From NCBI GenBank assembly GCA_030426085.1, contig JAUHYW010000023.1:54575-118574 (forward strand): a stretch of DNA of 64,000 nt, given 5' to 3'. The notes beneath the pieces are model-generated. The model saw only the letters and a program-made list of their open reading frames with translations, searched no databases and had not been told where the DNA came from. Numbering within the stretch: position 1 is the stretch's first letter; each line of letters begins with the position of its first letter. Both the position numbers and the translations under genes were made by a program. Shown here piece by piece: positions 55,451-64,000 of this stretch. Source of the DNA: a bacterium (lineage in GTDB: Bacteria > Myxococcota_A > Bradymonadia > UBA7976 > UBA1532).

Positions 55451-58400
55451 ATGTTCCGCCTCGCCACCTCCCGCCCGGTCGCGGTGATGATGATCACCAG
55501 CGCCGTCGCGCTCTTCGGGCTGCTCTCGTACCGCCAGCTCGGCCTCGAGCTGATGCCCGATCTGGCCTACCCCACCCTCACCATCCGCACCGCCTACCCC
55601 GGGGCGGCCCCCGAAGAGGTCGAGACCGAGATCACCCGCGAGGTCGAGAGCCGGGTGGGCACCGTCGAGGCGCTGGTCGGCATGCAGTCGTCCAGCCGGG
55701 CCGGCTCGAGCGAGGTGGTGCTCGAGTTCGACTGGGACACCGACATGGACAAGTCGGCCCAGCGGGTGCGCGAGCGGCTGGGGCGCATGGAGCCGCCCCG
55801 GGAGGCCGACCCCCCGCTGCTGCTGCGCTACGACCCGGCGCTGGTGCCGGTGATGCGGCTGGGGCTGTCGGGGGACATGCCGCTGACGAAGCTGCGGGTC
55901 TACGCCGAAGAGGAGCTGTCGCCCGAGCTGGCCAAGATCGAGGGCGTGGCGGCGGTGCGGGTCGTCGGCGGCTTGCAGCGCGAGATCCACATCCGGCTGC
56001 GGCCGGCGGCCATCGCCGCCCGGGGGCTGTCGGTCAGCGCGGTCGCCAGCCGGCTGCAGCAGGCCAACGTCAACCTCGCCGGGGGCACGCTCAAAGAGGG
56101 ATCGGTCGAGTTCCTGGTGCGCACCCTGGCCGAGCTGCGCGACGTCGACGACATCGAGCGCACGGTGGTCTACGACCGGGACGGCATCATCCTGCGGCTG
56201 GCCGACGTCGCCGAGGTGGTCGAGACGACCCGCGAGCGGGTGTCGGTGGTGCGGGTCGACGGGCAGGAGGGCGTGCGCATCGACGTCTTCCGCCAGGCGG
56301 GGGCCAACATCGTCGAGGTCTGCGACCGGGTGCGGGACGCGGTCTTCGGCACCGCGGCGCAGCAGGCCTTCGTCGCCGAGCTGGGCCCCGGCGGCCTGCC
56401 GAAGCGGAGGCCGGGCGCGGCCGGCGACGGGGCGCAGGACGAGGCGCAGGACAAAGAGAAGGAGAAGGCGGCCGACGCCGGGGCAGAGGGCGCCGGCAAG
56501 GAGAAGGGCGCCGCCAAGGAGAAGGGCGCGGCCGTCAAGGGCAAAGGCAAAGGCAAGGGCAAGGGCAAGGCGGGCCCCGGCGGGCCGGGCGGCGGCGAGC
56601 GGGCGGCGACCATCGAGCGGCGGCGGATGACCGACTTCATCGACTTCCGCAAGCCGGCCGGCAGCCAGCTCTCGGTGCTCGGCGACCAGTCGGTCTTCAT
56701 CCGGGCCGCGCTCTCCGAGGTGCAGGGGGCCGCGCTCGTCGGCGGCATCCTGGCGGTGCTGATCCTCTACCTCTTCCTGCGCTCGGGCTACAGCACGCTC
56801 ATCATCGCGGCGGCCATCCCCCTCAGCATCGCCGTCACCTTCGCCCCGCTGCTCGCCTTCGGGGTGACCCTCAACGTCATGAGCCTCGGCGGCCTCGCCC
56901 TGGGCGTGGGCATGCTGGTCGACAACTCGGTGGTGGTGCTCGAGAGCATATTCCGCTGCCGGGAGGAGGGCGACGACGTCGTCGCCGCCGCCATCCGGGG
57001 CACCCAGGAGGTCGGCGGCGCGGTCATCGCCTCGACCCTGACCACCGTCGCCGTCTTCTTCCCCATCGTCTTCGTCGAGGGCGTCGCCGGGCAGGTCTTC
57101 GGCGATCTGGCCCTGGCCGTCGTCTGCTCGCTGCTCGCCTCGCTCTTCGTGGCGCTCTTCGTGGTGCCGATGCTCGCCTCCCGCCGCTTCGGCGCCGAGG
57201 CCGAGGCCGACGCGCTGAAGTCGCCCGAGACCCCCCGCGCCCCGTGGGTGAAGCTCACCGCCCTGCCCCGCTGGTGGGCCCGGCGCAAGGGCTCGTGGCT
57301 GGCGAAGCTCAGCATGCCGATCGTGCTGCCCTACAGCCTGCTCCAGACCCTCTTCGAGCTGCTGGGCAACCTCATCGTGCTGGCCGCGCTGCTCGTCGGC
57401 GGCCCGCTGGTGCTGCTCTTCCGGGTGGGGCGCAAGGTGGTCTTCCTCGCGCTGTGGCCGCTGGCCAAGGCGGTCGACGGGGGCATGGCCGGGCTGCGCG
57501 CGGGCTACCGCCTCGTGCTGAAGGGCGCCCTCGGCGCGCCGCTGCTGGTGCTGCTGGTGCTCGGCGCGCTGGGCGTCGGCGCGTGGGGCGTGGCCGCCGG
57601 GCTGGGGGCCGAGCTGATCCCCGACGTGCGCCAGGGGGTGCTCGAAGCGCAGGTCGAGCTGCCGGTGGGCACCCCGCTCGACGAGACCGCCCGCCGGGTG
57701 GCCGCGCTCGAAGCGGCGCTGCGGGCCTCGCCCCACATCGAACGGGTCGAGGCCTTCGTCGGCGAGCCCGAGCAGGCCGACGACGACGCCGGCGACCGGG
57801 GCCCGCACACCGCGGCGCTGACCCTGCAACTCGCCCGCGACGGCCAGCCGGCGGTGATCGAGGCGGCGGCGATGGGGGCCATCCGGGCGGCGGTGGCCGA
57901 GATGCCCGACGCCTCGCTCGAGCTGTCCCGCCCGGCGCTGTTCAGCCTGCGCCCGCCCATCCGGGTGGTCATCCTGGGCCACGCGCTGCCCCAGCTCGAG
58001 CGGGCCAGCCGCGACGTCGAGCGGGCGATGCGGGGGGTCGGCGGGCTGAGCGACATCCAGTCGACCGTCGAGCCGGGCTACCCCGAGCTGCAGATCCGCT
58101 TCGACCGCCTGCGGCTGGCCGCGCTGGGGCTCGACCCGCGGCAGGTCGCCGAGCAGGTGCGGGGGCGCATCGACGGCGACATCGCGACCGCGCTGCGGGG
58201 CCAGGAGCGCCCCATCGACGTGCGGGTGCGCCTCGACCCCAGCCAGGTCGACAGCCGGGAGGCCCTCGGCGCGCTCATCGTCAACCCGGGGGGCGACATC
58301 CCCATCCCGCTGGAGGCGGTGGCCGAGGTCTCCCTGGGCGTCGGCCCGGCCGAGATCCGGCGGGTGGACAGCCAGCGGGCCGCGGTCCTCACCGCCCGGG

Positions 58401-59071
58401 TGGGCGCGTTCGACCTCGGCGGCGTCTCCCAGGCCATCGCCCAGCGGCTCGACGGGCTGGCGCTGCCCACGGGCTTCGAGATCCGGCTCCAGGGCCAGGA
58501 CGAGGAGATGCAGCGCAGCCTGCGCAGCCTGGGCTTCGCGCTGCTGCTGGCGATCTTCCTGGTCTACGTGGTGATGGCCAGCCAGTTCGAGAGCCTGCGG
58601 GCGCCGCTGGTGATCATGGGCAGCCTGCCGCTGGCCGGCATCGGGGTCTTCCTGGTGCTCGGCGCGCTGCGCATGCCGCTGTCGGTGGTCGTCTTCGTGG
58701 GGCTGATCACGCTGGCCGGCATCGTGGTCAACAACGCGATCGTGCTGGTGGACTACGCCCGCCAGCTCCAGCGGCGGGGCCTGGACGTGAACGCCGCGCT
58801 GATCGAGGCCGGGCTGGCCCGGCTGCGGCCCATCCTGATGACCACCCTGACCACGGTGCTGGGGCTGGTGCCGCTGGCGCTCGACGCGGGCGACGGGGCC
58901 GAGCTGCGCCGGCCGATCGCGGTGACCCTCATCGCGGGGCTGGTCTTCGCCACCGGGCTGACGCTGGTGGTCATCCCGGTGCTGTACCGCTGGATCGTCG
59001 GCGAGTCGATCGACCGCCGCCAGACCCCGACCGAGCCCACACCCGAGCCCGACCCCGAGCCGGCGGCCTGA
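55451..59071 (+). CDS. RND-superfamily efflux transporter (HAE1/CusA-like) with Lys/Gly-rich insert
   Basis: 1,206 residues, against ~1,040 typical. N-terminus RPVAVMMITSAVALFGLLSY, porter regions, TM2-6 around VILYLFLRSGYSTLIIAA and MSLGGLALGVGMLVDNSVVV, second half with VVMASQFESLRAPLVIMGSL and IVLVDYARQLQRRGLDVNAA. Both halves are complete. Two oddities: a low-complexity insert at ~313-391 (KEKEKAADAG, KGKGKGKGKGK) just before TM2, and an extra hydrophobic segment (~630-700) between TM6 and the second half. No membrane-fusion or TolC-type gene is adjacent, so partners must be elsewhere. Confidence 0.88.
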   Translation: MFRLATSRPVAVMMITSAVALFGLLSYRQLGLELMPDLAYPTLTIRTAYPGAAPEEVETEITREVESRVGTVEALVGMQSSSRAGSSEVVLEFDWDTDMDKSAQRVRERLGRMEPPREADPPLLLRYDPALVPVMRLGLSGDMPLTKLRVYAEEELSPELAKIEGVAAVRVVGGLQREIHIRLRPAAIAARGLSVSAVASRLQQANVNLAGGTLKEGSVEFLVRTLAELRDVDDIERTVVYDRDGIILRLADVAEVVETTRERVSVVRVDGQEGVRIDVFRQAGANIVEVCDRVRDAVFGTAAQQAFVAELGPGGLPKRRPGAAGDGAQDEAQDKEKEKAADAGAEGAGKEKGAAKEKGAAVKGKGKGKGKGKAGPGGPGGGERAATIERRRMTDFIDFRKPAGSQLSVLGDQSVFIRAALSEVQGAALVGGILAVLILYLFLRSGYSTLIIAAAIPLSIAVTFAPLLAFGVTLNVMSLGGLALGVGMLVDNSVVVLESIFRCREEGDDVVAAAIRGTQEVGGAVIASTLTTVAVFFPIVFVEGVAGQVFGDLALAVVCSLLASLFVALFVVPMLASRRFGAEAEADALKSPETPRAPWVKLTALPRWWARRKGSWLAKLSMPIVLPYSLLQTLFELLGNLIVLAALLVGGPLVLLFRVGRKVVFLALWPLAKAVDGGMAGLRAGYRLVLKGALGAPLLVLLVLGALGVGAWGVAAGLGAELIPDVRQGVLEAQVELPVGTPLDETARRVAALEAALRASPHIERVEAFVGEPEQADDDAGDRGPHTAALTLQLARDGQPAVIEAAAMGAIRAAVAEMPDASLELSRPALFSLRPPIRVVILGHALPQLERASRDVERAMRGVGGLSDIQSTVEPGYPELQIRFDRLRLAALGLDPRQVAEQVRGRIDGDIATALRGQERPIDVRVRLDPSQVDSREALGALIVNPGGDIPIPLEAVAEVSLGVGPAEIRRVDSQRAAVLTARVGAFDLGGVSQAIAQRLDGLALPTGFEIRLQGQDEEMQRSLRSLGFALLLAIFLVYVVMASQFESLRAPLVIMGSLPLAGIGVFLVLGALRMPLSVVVFVGLITLAGIVVNNAIVLVDYARQLQRRGLDVNAALIEAGLARLRPILMTTLTTVLGLVPLALDAGDGAELRRPIAVTLIAGLVFATGLTLVVIPVLYRWIVGESIDRRQTPTEPTPEPDPEPAA

Positions 59072-59102
59072 TCCCTTCACAACCGCCCGTCGGCGGTCCA
59101 CC

Positions 59103-61946
59103 ATGAGCGCCATGACCGTCGAGATCCCCCGCGACGTGCGCCGGCGCCTGCCCGACGACCTGCCGCCCGAGGCGATCACCGCCTGCCTGTCGCTCACCGG
59201 CGGGCTCTCCGAGGCCCACGTCGTCGCCGCCGACGGCCGCCTCGTGGGCTTCGTGAAGCGCTCGGCGCTGGCCGGCCTCGAAGCCGTCGAGCTCGACCCG
59301 ACCCGCCCCCCGCGGGTGCGCATCGTCTCGTGGCAGGAGTCCCTCGTCCTCGAGGCCGCCGACGGCGCGACCATCCCGATCCCGCTGCCCACCATGGACA
59401 AGGCCCGCACCCGGGCCGGCATCGCCGCGCTCTACACCGCGCTCGAGGCGTGGGACGCGCTGTACGACCTCTACACCGCCGCCCTGGCCGGGACCCGCGG
59501 CCGCAGCGAGCGGCTGGCGCTGCTCGAGACCCTGGGCGACGTCAGCCAGCGGCTCGACCCGGCGGCGTCCATCGAGCACTGGGCGGCCATGCTCGACCTC
59601 GACCCGCGCAACGCCACCGCGACCGGGCGCCTGCGCGCGCTGTACGACGCGGGGCACGCCGCCGCCCGGGATCCGCTGATGGCCGCCCACCGGGCCCGCG
59701 GCGAGTGGGATCGGGCCGTGGCCCTCGCCGCCGACGCCGCCCGGGCGGTCGACGACCCCGAGCAGCGCCGGGCCCGCTGGATTGAGGTCGCCGACAAAGC
59801 CGCCCGCCGCCTCGACGATCAGGCGCTGGCCGTCGAGGCGCTGGGCCACGCGCTGGCCATCCGCTTCGACCCCGCCCTCTACGAGCGCCTCGACCGCCTC
59901 GTGCTCTCGACCGCCGCCTGGGCCCCGGGCGTCGCGGCGCTGATCGAGGCCACCGCGGGCGAGGGCGCGCCGCCGGCCGATCTCTGGCGGCGGATCGCCG
60001 AGATCCGGGGCGCCCGCCTGGGCGACGCCGAGGGGGCCATCGCCGCCTGGGAGCAGGTGCACGCCGCCGACCCCGAGGCCGAGGACGCCCTGCTGGCCCT
60101 GGCCGACGTGCACCGCGCCGCCGAGCGCTGGGGGCCCTTCCTCTACACCAGCCGCCGGGCGCTGCACCTCACCGACGATCTGGCCGCCCGCATCCGCCTG
60201 CTGCGGGCCATCGCCGAGGTCGAGCAGGGCCCCTGCGAGCGGCGGGACGCGGCCATCGAGGCCTGGGAGGCCCTGCTCGCGATCGCGGTCTACGACCCCC
60301 AGGCGCTCGACGCGCTCGAAGCGCTCTACGCCGAGACCGGGCGCTGGGCCGACCTCGCCGGGCTGCTCGAGCGCCGGCAGCAGGTGGCCGAGGCGGCGAT
60401 GAAGCCCGACGAGGCCCTGACGCTGCTGCGCCGCCGGGCCCGGCTGACCGAAGACGAGCTGGACGACGTCGACCGGGCCATCCGCCTGTGGCGCGAGGTC
60501 CGGGCCCGGGCGCCGGCGAGCGAGGCCGCCGAAGAGGCCGAAGCCCGCCTCGACGTCCTGCTGACCCGGGCCGCGCTGTGGGGCGCGCTCGAAGCCCTGC
60601 TCGCGACCCGGGCCGAGCGCCTCGACCGAGGCCCCGCCCGGGGCGCGCTGCACCGCCGACGGGCGCTGATCTTCGCCGAGCACCTCAGCGACGACGACCG
60701 GGCCATCGCCGCGTGGCGGGCGGTGTTGGTCGACCTGCCCGACGACCGCGAGGCGCTCGACGCGCTGGTCGCGCTCTACCGGGCGCAGGACCGGGCCGAA
60801 GACCTCGTCGCCGCGCTGGAGTCGCTGGTCCGGGTCCTGCCGCCCGACAGCCCGCTGCGGATCGACACCTGGGCCGAGCTGGGCCGCCGGCTGCCGGCGG
60901 TGGGCCGGGCGTTCGACGACACCGTCCGGGCGTGGCGCAGCGTGCTCGCCGCCGACGCCGACCACCGGGAGGCCCTCGACGCGCTCATCGCGCTGTACCA
61001 GTCGGCCGACCGGGCCGCCGACGCCATCCCGCTGCTGAAGCGCCGGGCGGGGCTGACCGGGGCCATCGCCGATCTGCTGCTGCTCGGCAAGCTGACCCTC
61101 GCGGTGAACGCCACCGACGAGGCGGCCCAGATCTACGCGCGGGTGCTCTCGTCCGACCCCGACTGCGCCCCGGCGCGGGCCTTCCTCGAGCGCTACTACG
61201 CCGGGCGCGAGCGGTGGGCCGACCTCGTCGAGCTGCTGCGCGGCGCCACCCGCCTGCTCGACGAGCCCGGCCGCCAGCTCGACGCGGTGCTGCGCATCGC
61301 CGACATCCACCTCACCGGCCAGCGGGCGCCCGACCGGGCCCTGGACGCGCTCGCCGAGGCCCCCGCGGCCTGCTTCCGGGACAAGCGCCTGACCGACGCC
61401 GCCCTGCGCGCCGCCGAGGCCGGCGGGGACTGGCAGCGCTTCCTGGACGACGTCGAGTCCCGGGCCCGCAGCGACGCGGCCGACCGCGAGACCCTGATGG
61501 ACGGCGCCCGCCGCTTCGCCGGGGGCATGCTGTCGTGCGTGCGCCCCGATCCGCTCCAGGCCTGCCGCCTCGGCGCGTGGTTCGAGGCCCACGCGGCGCC
61601 CGACCGCGCGGTCGAGTGCTACGACGCGGCCCTGGCCGCCGACCGGGGCTCGATCGACGCCTGGACCGGCAAGCGTCGGGCCCTCGCCGTCGGCCGCCGC
61701 TGGCGCATGCTGGCCGAGCACCTGGAGTCGATGGCCCGGGCCCCCCTGCCCCGCGCCGATCGGGCCGAGGCCCTGCGCTACAAGGCCGACGTGCTCACCC
61801 GGCACATCAACGCCCCCGACGAGGCGGCGTCGGCCGCCCAGCGCGCCGTCGATCTGGCCCGCCCGGCCGGGCGCTTCGTCGCGTGGGCCGTGGTGGTGCT
61901 GCTGCTGGCCGCCGCGCTGGCCTGGGCGGGCTACGCGACGGCGTGA
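59103..61946 (+). CDS. Tail-anchored TPR-repeat protein
   Basis: 947 residues. A ~95-residue N-terminal domain (VVAADGRLVGFVKRSALAGL) precedes about 800 residues of TPR/HAT-like helical repeats (GDAEGAIAAWEQVHAADPEA and similar), related in style to the protein at 32364. The C-terminus is one TM helix (AWAVVVLLLAAALAWAGYAT) with the bulk on the cytoplasmic side, so it is tail-anchored. It lies 31 nt downstream of the RND gene and may share its transcript. A broken copy of its last 255 bp lies at the right end of the window. Confidence 0.82.
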   Translation: MSAMTVEIPRDVRRRLPDDLPPEAITACLSLTGGLSEAHVVAADGRLVGFVKRSALAGLEAVELDPTRPPRVRIVSWQESLVLEAADGATIPIPLPTMDKARTRAGIAALYTALEAWDALYDLYTAALAGTRGRSERLALLETLGDVSQRLDPAASIEHWAAMLDLDPRNATATGRLRALYDAGHAAARDPLMAAHRARGEWDRAVALAADAARAVDDPEQRRARWIEVADKAARRLDDQALAVEALGHALAIRFDPALYERLDRLVLSTAAWAPGVAALIEATAGEGAPPADLWRRIAEIRGARLGDAEGAIAAWEQVHAADPEAEDALLALADVHRAAERWGPFLYTSRRALHLTDDLAARIRLLRAIAEVEQGPCERRDAAIEAWEALLAIAVYDPQALDALEALYAETGRWADLAGLLERRQQVAEAAMKPDEALTLLRRRARLTEDELDDVDRAIRLWREVRARAPASEAAEEAEARLDVLLTRAALWGALEALLATRAERLDRGPARGALHRRRALIFAEHLSDDDRAIAAWRAVLVDLPDDREALDALVALYRAQDRAEDLVAALESLVRVLPPDSPLRIDTWAELGRRLPAVGRAFDDTVRAWRSVLAADADHREALDALIALYQSADRAADAIPLLKRRAGLTGAIADLLLLGKLTLAVNATDEAAQIYARVLSSDPDCAPARAFLERYYAGRERWADLVELLRGATRLLDEPGRQLDAVLRIADIHLTGQRAPDRALDALAEAPAACFRDKRLTDAALRAAEAGGDWQRFLDDVESRARSDAADRETLMDGARRFAGGMLSCVRPDPLQACRLGAWFEAHAAPDRAVECYDAALAADRGSIDAWTGKRRALAVGRRWRMLAEHLESMARAPLPRADRAEALRYKADVLTRHINAPDEAASAAQRAVDLARPAGRFVAWAVVVLLLAAALAWAGYATA

Positions 61947-62026
61947 TCGAGCCGTGTCGCTGGCCCGCGGGGCCGGGGCGCGGGGTCGGTCACGGGGCGA
62001 TGGCGCGGGGATGACGGTGCCGGGCG

Positions 62027-62626
62027 CTACTCGGCGGTCGGCAGCACGAAGTCGCCCGGCGCGCGCACCGGGAAGCGCGCCCGGAAGTCGTCGAACTCTT
62101 CGAGCGGGCGGTACCAGCTCGGCTCGGGCCCGTCGTGCAGGCCGATCACCCGGCCCTGTTCGTCGACGATGACCGGCCACAGGAGCGGCTTGCTGCGGTG
62201 GGAGATCCGCGAGCTCGGCGGGATGCGCTTCCAGCCGACGTTCGTGCGATCGGGCTCGACGCGCGTCGGCGGGATGGCGAAGAGCAGGCGATTGAGCGCG
62301 AAGAGGTCCCGGTCGAGCTGTTCGTGCGTGCCGGGCTCGTGCCGCGCGGTCCAGTCGAGCAGGTGAGCCATGCCGTCCCGGACCGCGTCCAGATCCAGGC
62401 CGACCAGCGTCCGCCCGGTCGTCAGCCAGGCCCACCGCGCGTGGGCGAGCTGTTCGGGGGTGTGCTCGAACCCGGGGGGGTCCCACGGCGGCAGCTCGCT
62501 GATGAGGACCGCCGCCTCCTGTGCGTCGCCCGCCGGAAGGTCGGAGAGCGGGGCCCGGCTCGACAGCCCGCCGCACGCGGTGAGCGCGAGCGTCAGCAGC
62601 AGCGGGAAACGGTGGTCAGCGATCAT
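62027..62626 (-). CDS. Putative lipoprotein
   Basis: 199 residues with lipobox LTAC (Cys18). The mature protein is mixed alpha/beta with no recognised motif; WPVIVDEQGRVIGLHDGPEP is the most structured-looking part. It overlaps the upstream lipoprotein gene by 11 nt, so the two are an operon. A 31-nt piece of its 3' end is duplicated at 63424-63454. Confidence 0.68.
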   Translation of the reverse strand: MIADHRFPLLLTLALTACGGLSSRAPLSDLPAGDAQEAAVLISELPPWDPPGFEHTPEQLAHARWAWLTTGRTLVGLDLDAVRDGMAHLLDWTARHEPGTHEQLDRDLFALNRLLFAIPPTRVEPDRTNVGWKRIPPSSRISHRSKPLLWPVIVDEQGRVIGLHDGPEPSWYRPLEEFDDFRARFPVRAPGDFVLPTAE

Positions 62627-63323
62627 GAGTGTCCTCGATGACCTCGGTGCGCTCCGGTGGGCAGCACATCCACTCTACAGTAACGCTGCGGACGAGGGCA
62701 GGCCGCTCGTCCGACTGCCAGAAGTCCGGCTCGACGGTGGTGCTCGGCCACCGATGCTCGAAGAATGCCACCGGGTGCAGGGCAAACGGGCTCATGGGAT
62801 CGTCGGGGTGCTCGTCTCCCATCTGTTCGTCGCGGTAGTACCGGGCTTCGCCGGTGATCGTCGCCCTGCCGACGGGTACCGCGTGGCTGCTGATGGCCCA
62901 GATGTCCTCGCCAGCCGAGACGGTGTCACCCGCGGAGATGGGCCACGTCTCCCAATAGATGTAGCCGGGCGCGTCCTCCCCCTCGCAGCCGGGGGGCGTC
63001 ATCGCCGCGCACGTCTGGAGTTCGAAGTCGTCGTCACTCGCGCATGCGGGGTCGGTCACGGCGTCAATGCGCTGGACGATGTAGCCATCCGTAGGCGCCC
63101 CATCGGGCATCAGCCAGTTGATCGAGCGGGTGTACTGTCCGCAGACGCCCAGTTGCACGACCCCGCCGTCGACGATCTCGCGGCTGCGATAGGTCAGCCC
63201 GCCGACGACCCCTGCTTCGGGTATGCAGTCGGGGTCGCCCGGATTCCGATTGCAGTACTGTGCGTCCTTCTGAGTGCAGCCGACCAGCGCCAGCGCCGCC
63301 ACCCCGAGTACGAGGCTCCGCAT
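62616..63323 (-). CDS. Putative Cys-containing lipoprotein
   Basis: 235 residues. ATG 63323 is supported by a strong GGAGGTGGAG ribosome site and starts a lipoprotein signal (ALALVGC lipobox); the frame is open further upstream without a signal peptide. The mature part has about eight cysteines, including paired ones (CTQKDAQYCNRNPGDPDC) and a late CC pair. It is probably a disulfide-bonded surface domain. Function unknown. It overlaps the next lipoprotein gene by 11 nt. Confidence 0.72.
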   Translation of the reverse strand: MRSLVLGVAALALVGCTQKDAQYCNRNPGDPDCIPEAGVVGGLTYRSREIVDGGVVQLGVCGQYTRSINWLMPDGAPTDGYIVQRIDAVTDPACASDDDFELQTCAAMTPPGCEGEDAPGYIYWETWPISAGDTVSAGEDIWAISSHAVPVGRATITGEARYYRDEQMGDEHPDDPMSPFALHPVAFFEHRWPSTTVEPDFWQSDERPALVRSVTVEWMCCPPERTEVIEDTHDR

Positions 63324-63423
63324 CGCTCCACCTCCGCGCCCGATGCGATGGGGCACCGTAGCAGGGGCCGCGGGCGGCGCTGACCCGGCGGGCGAAGAGC
63401 ATCTGCAGCGACGCCGGCGGCCG

Positions 63424-63705
63424 GCAGCACGAAGTCCCCCGGCGCGCGCACCGGCCGCCGCTGGCGCATGCTGGCCGAGCACCTGGAGTCGATGGCCCGG
63501 GCCCCCTGCTCCGCGCCGATCGGGCCGAGGCGCTGCGCGACAAGGCCGACGTGCTCACCCGGCACATCAACGCGCCCGACGAGGCGGCGTCGGCCGCCCA
63601 GCGCGCCGTCGATCTGGCCCGCCCGGCCGGGCGCTTCGTCGCCTGGGCGGTGGTGGCGCTGCTGCTGGCCGCCGCGCTGGCCTGGGCGGGCTACGTGACG
63701 GCGTG
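63424..63705 (+). pseudogene. Decayed duplicate of the TPR gene 3' end
   Basis: 63452-63705 repeats 61691-61945 (the last ~85 codons of the tail-anchored TPR gene) with a few substitutions and a one-base deletion in the GGGCCCCC run, which shifts the frame. The stop codon is lost (GTGCTC for GTGATC). Immediately before it, 63424-63454 repeats 62041-62071, the region after the original gene. The order shows a tail-to-head junction sharing CCGG, as in a tandem duplication. No intact product is expected. Confidence 0.8.
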
Positions 63706-63750
63706 CTCGGGCCATATCGATGGCCGGCGGGGCCGGGGCGCGGCGCCGAT

Positions 63751-63874
63751 CACCAACACGATGGCCCGCGGGGCCCGGGCGCGGGGGTCGGTCGCCAACA
63801 CAATGGCCGCGAGGCCCGGGCGCGGGGGTCCGTCGCCAACACAATGGCCCGCGGATCCCAGCGCCGGGATCCGC
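63751..63874. repeat. Three ~41-bp tandem repeats
   Basis: Three consecutive degenerate units start with CCAACACRATGGCCCGCGG-like sequence and end in a GCGGGGGTC-type run (about 63751-63792, 63793-63833, 63834-63874). Minor indels and substitutions separate them, and the third diverges most. A weaker relative (TGGCCCGCGGGGCCGGGGCG) follows the intact TPR gene near 61,965. Open frames over this stretch look like shadows. The rest of 63,706-64,000 shows no convincing gene. Confidence 0.6.
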
Positions 63875-64000
63875 TGGCGGGGTCTTTGACCCGAACATGC
63901 CGGCCGAGGCCCCCCTCGGCCGTACGTCTGCCGGTCGGCGGCCACGGCATGGCCTGCTCTCGGCAAAGCGATGGCGTCTCCGGGCCACCGACAGGGGGGT

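Noticed and set aside
55358..59422. 1,354-codon minus-strand frame opposite the RND gene
   Set aside because: Shadow of the RND transporter: no domain, His/Gln/Arg-rich and spanning two plus-strand genes.
63194..63988. 264-codon minus-strand frame at the right edge
   Set aside because: It crosses the decayed TPR copy and the 41-bp repeats; its Pro/Arg repeats simply mirror that DNA.

Overview
The window is very GC-rich, densely coded bacterial chromosome. Several family markers point to the Myxococcota (former Deltaproteobacteria). These are a giant array of about 35 'DDDCDGxxDEG' (MopE-type) repeats followed by a MYXO-CTERM-like tail, an FYDLN/acidic-tail protein (TIGR02300), a VIT-vWA-TPR-DUF2135 protein, many lipoproteins with Asp/Pro/Ala linkers, and large TPR proteins. 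The lineage call is inference. No rRNA, tRNA or CRISPR array was seen.

Layout. 1-5,027: cell-surface lipoproteins, a beta-barrel protein, a class III adenylate/guanylate cyclase and a secreted esterase. 5,004-10,294 (minus): a membrane protein co-translated with an M23 peptidase, a HEAT-repeat protein and an outer-membrane protein. 10,532-13,777: VIT/vWA/TPR protein. 13,837-17,420: a two-gene cassette in which a SAVED-like domain is fused to a PtuA-like ABC ATPase, followed with a 4-nt overlap by a PtuB-like HNH nuclease. It looks like a ligand-gated Septu-type defence system. 17,435-24,628 (minus): AI-2E family permease and the 2,004-residue MopE-repeat/OmpA protein. 24,929-27,546: a sigma-54-type promoter and DUF1328 gene, then modABC for molybdate uptake. 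27,547-34,964: hydrolase, ThiD-like protein, surface proteins, a PQQ-type sugar dehydrogenase and a TPR protein.

35,054-46,742 is the accessory heart of the window. Two NACHT (STAND) NTPases face each other, each ending in an FGE-sulfatase (C-lectin-fold) domain. Their last ~144 coding bases are near-identical, and every difference is compatible with adenine-specific mutagenesis, which is the signature of diversity-generating retroelement (DGR) variable repeats. Between them lie a DUF1016/YhcG nuclease and a 5'-truncated reverse transcriptase of the DGR class. No template repeat is visible. A DUF433/DUF5615 toxin-antitoxin pair follows.

46,776-64,000: a fusion of LtrA with a KirBac potassium channel, an orphan PKS ketoreductase structural subdomain, a YfcC-family transporter, di-haem-like lipoproteins, a LEA-like membrane protein, the FYDLN protein, an orphan RND transporter with a Lys/Gly-rich insert, a tail-anchored TPR protein, two lipoproteins, and a decayed duplication of the TPR gene end with short tandem repeats at the right edge.

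A recurring theme in the defence-like genes is enzyme folds that appear to have lost their catalytic residues (pseudo-phosphoesterase, pseudo-CHAT and possibly a pseudo-nucleotidyltransferase) placed next to NTPase switches, as expected for sensor domains.
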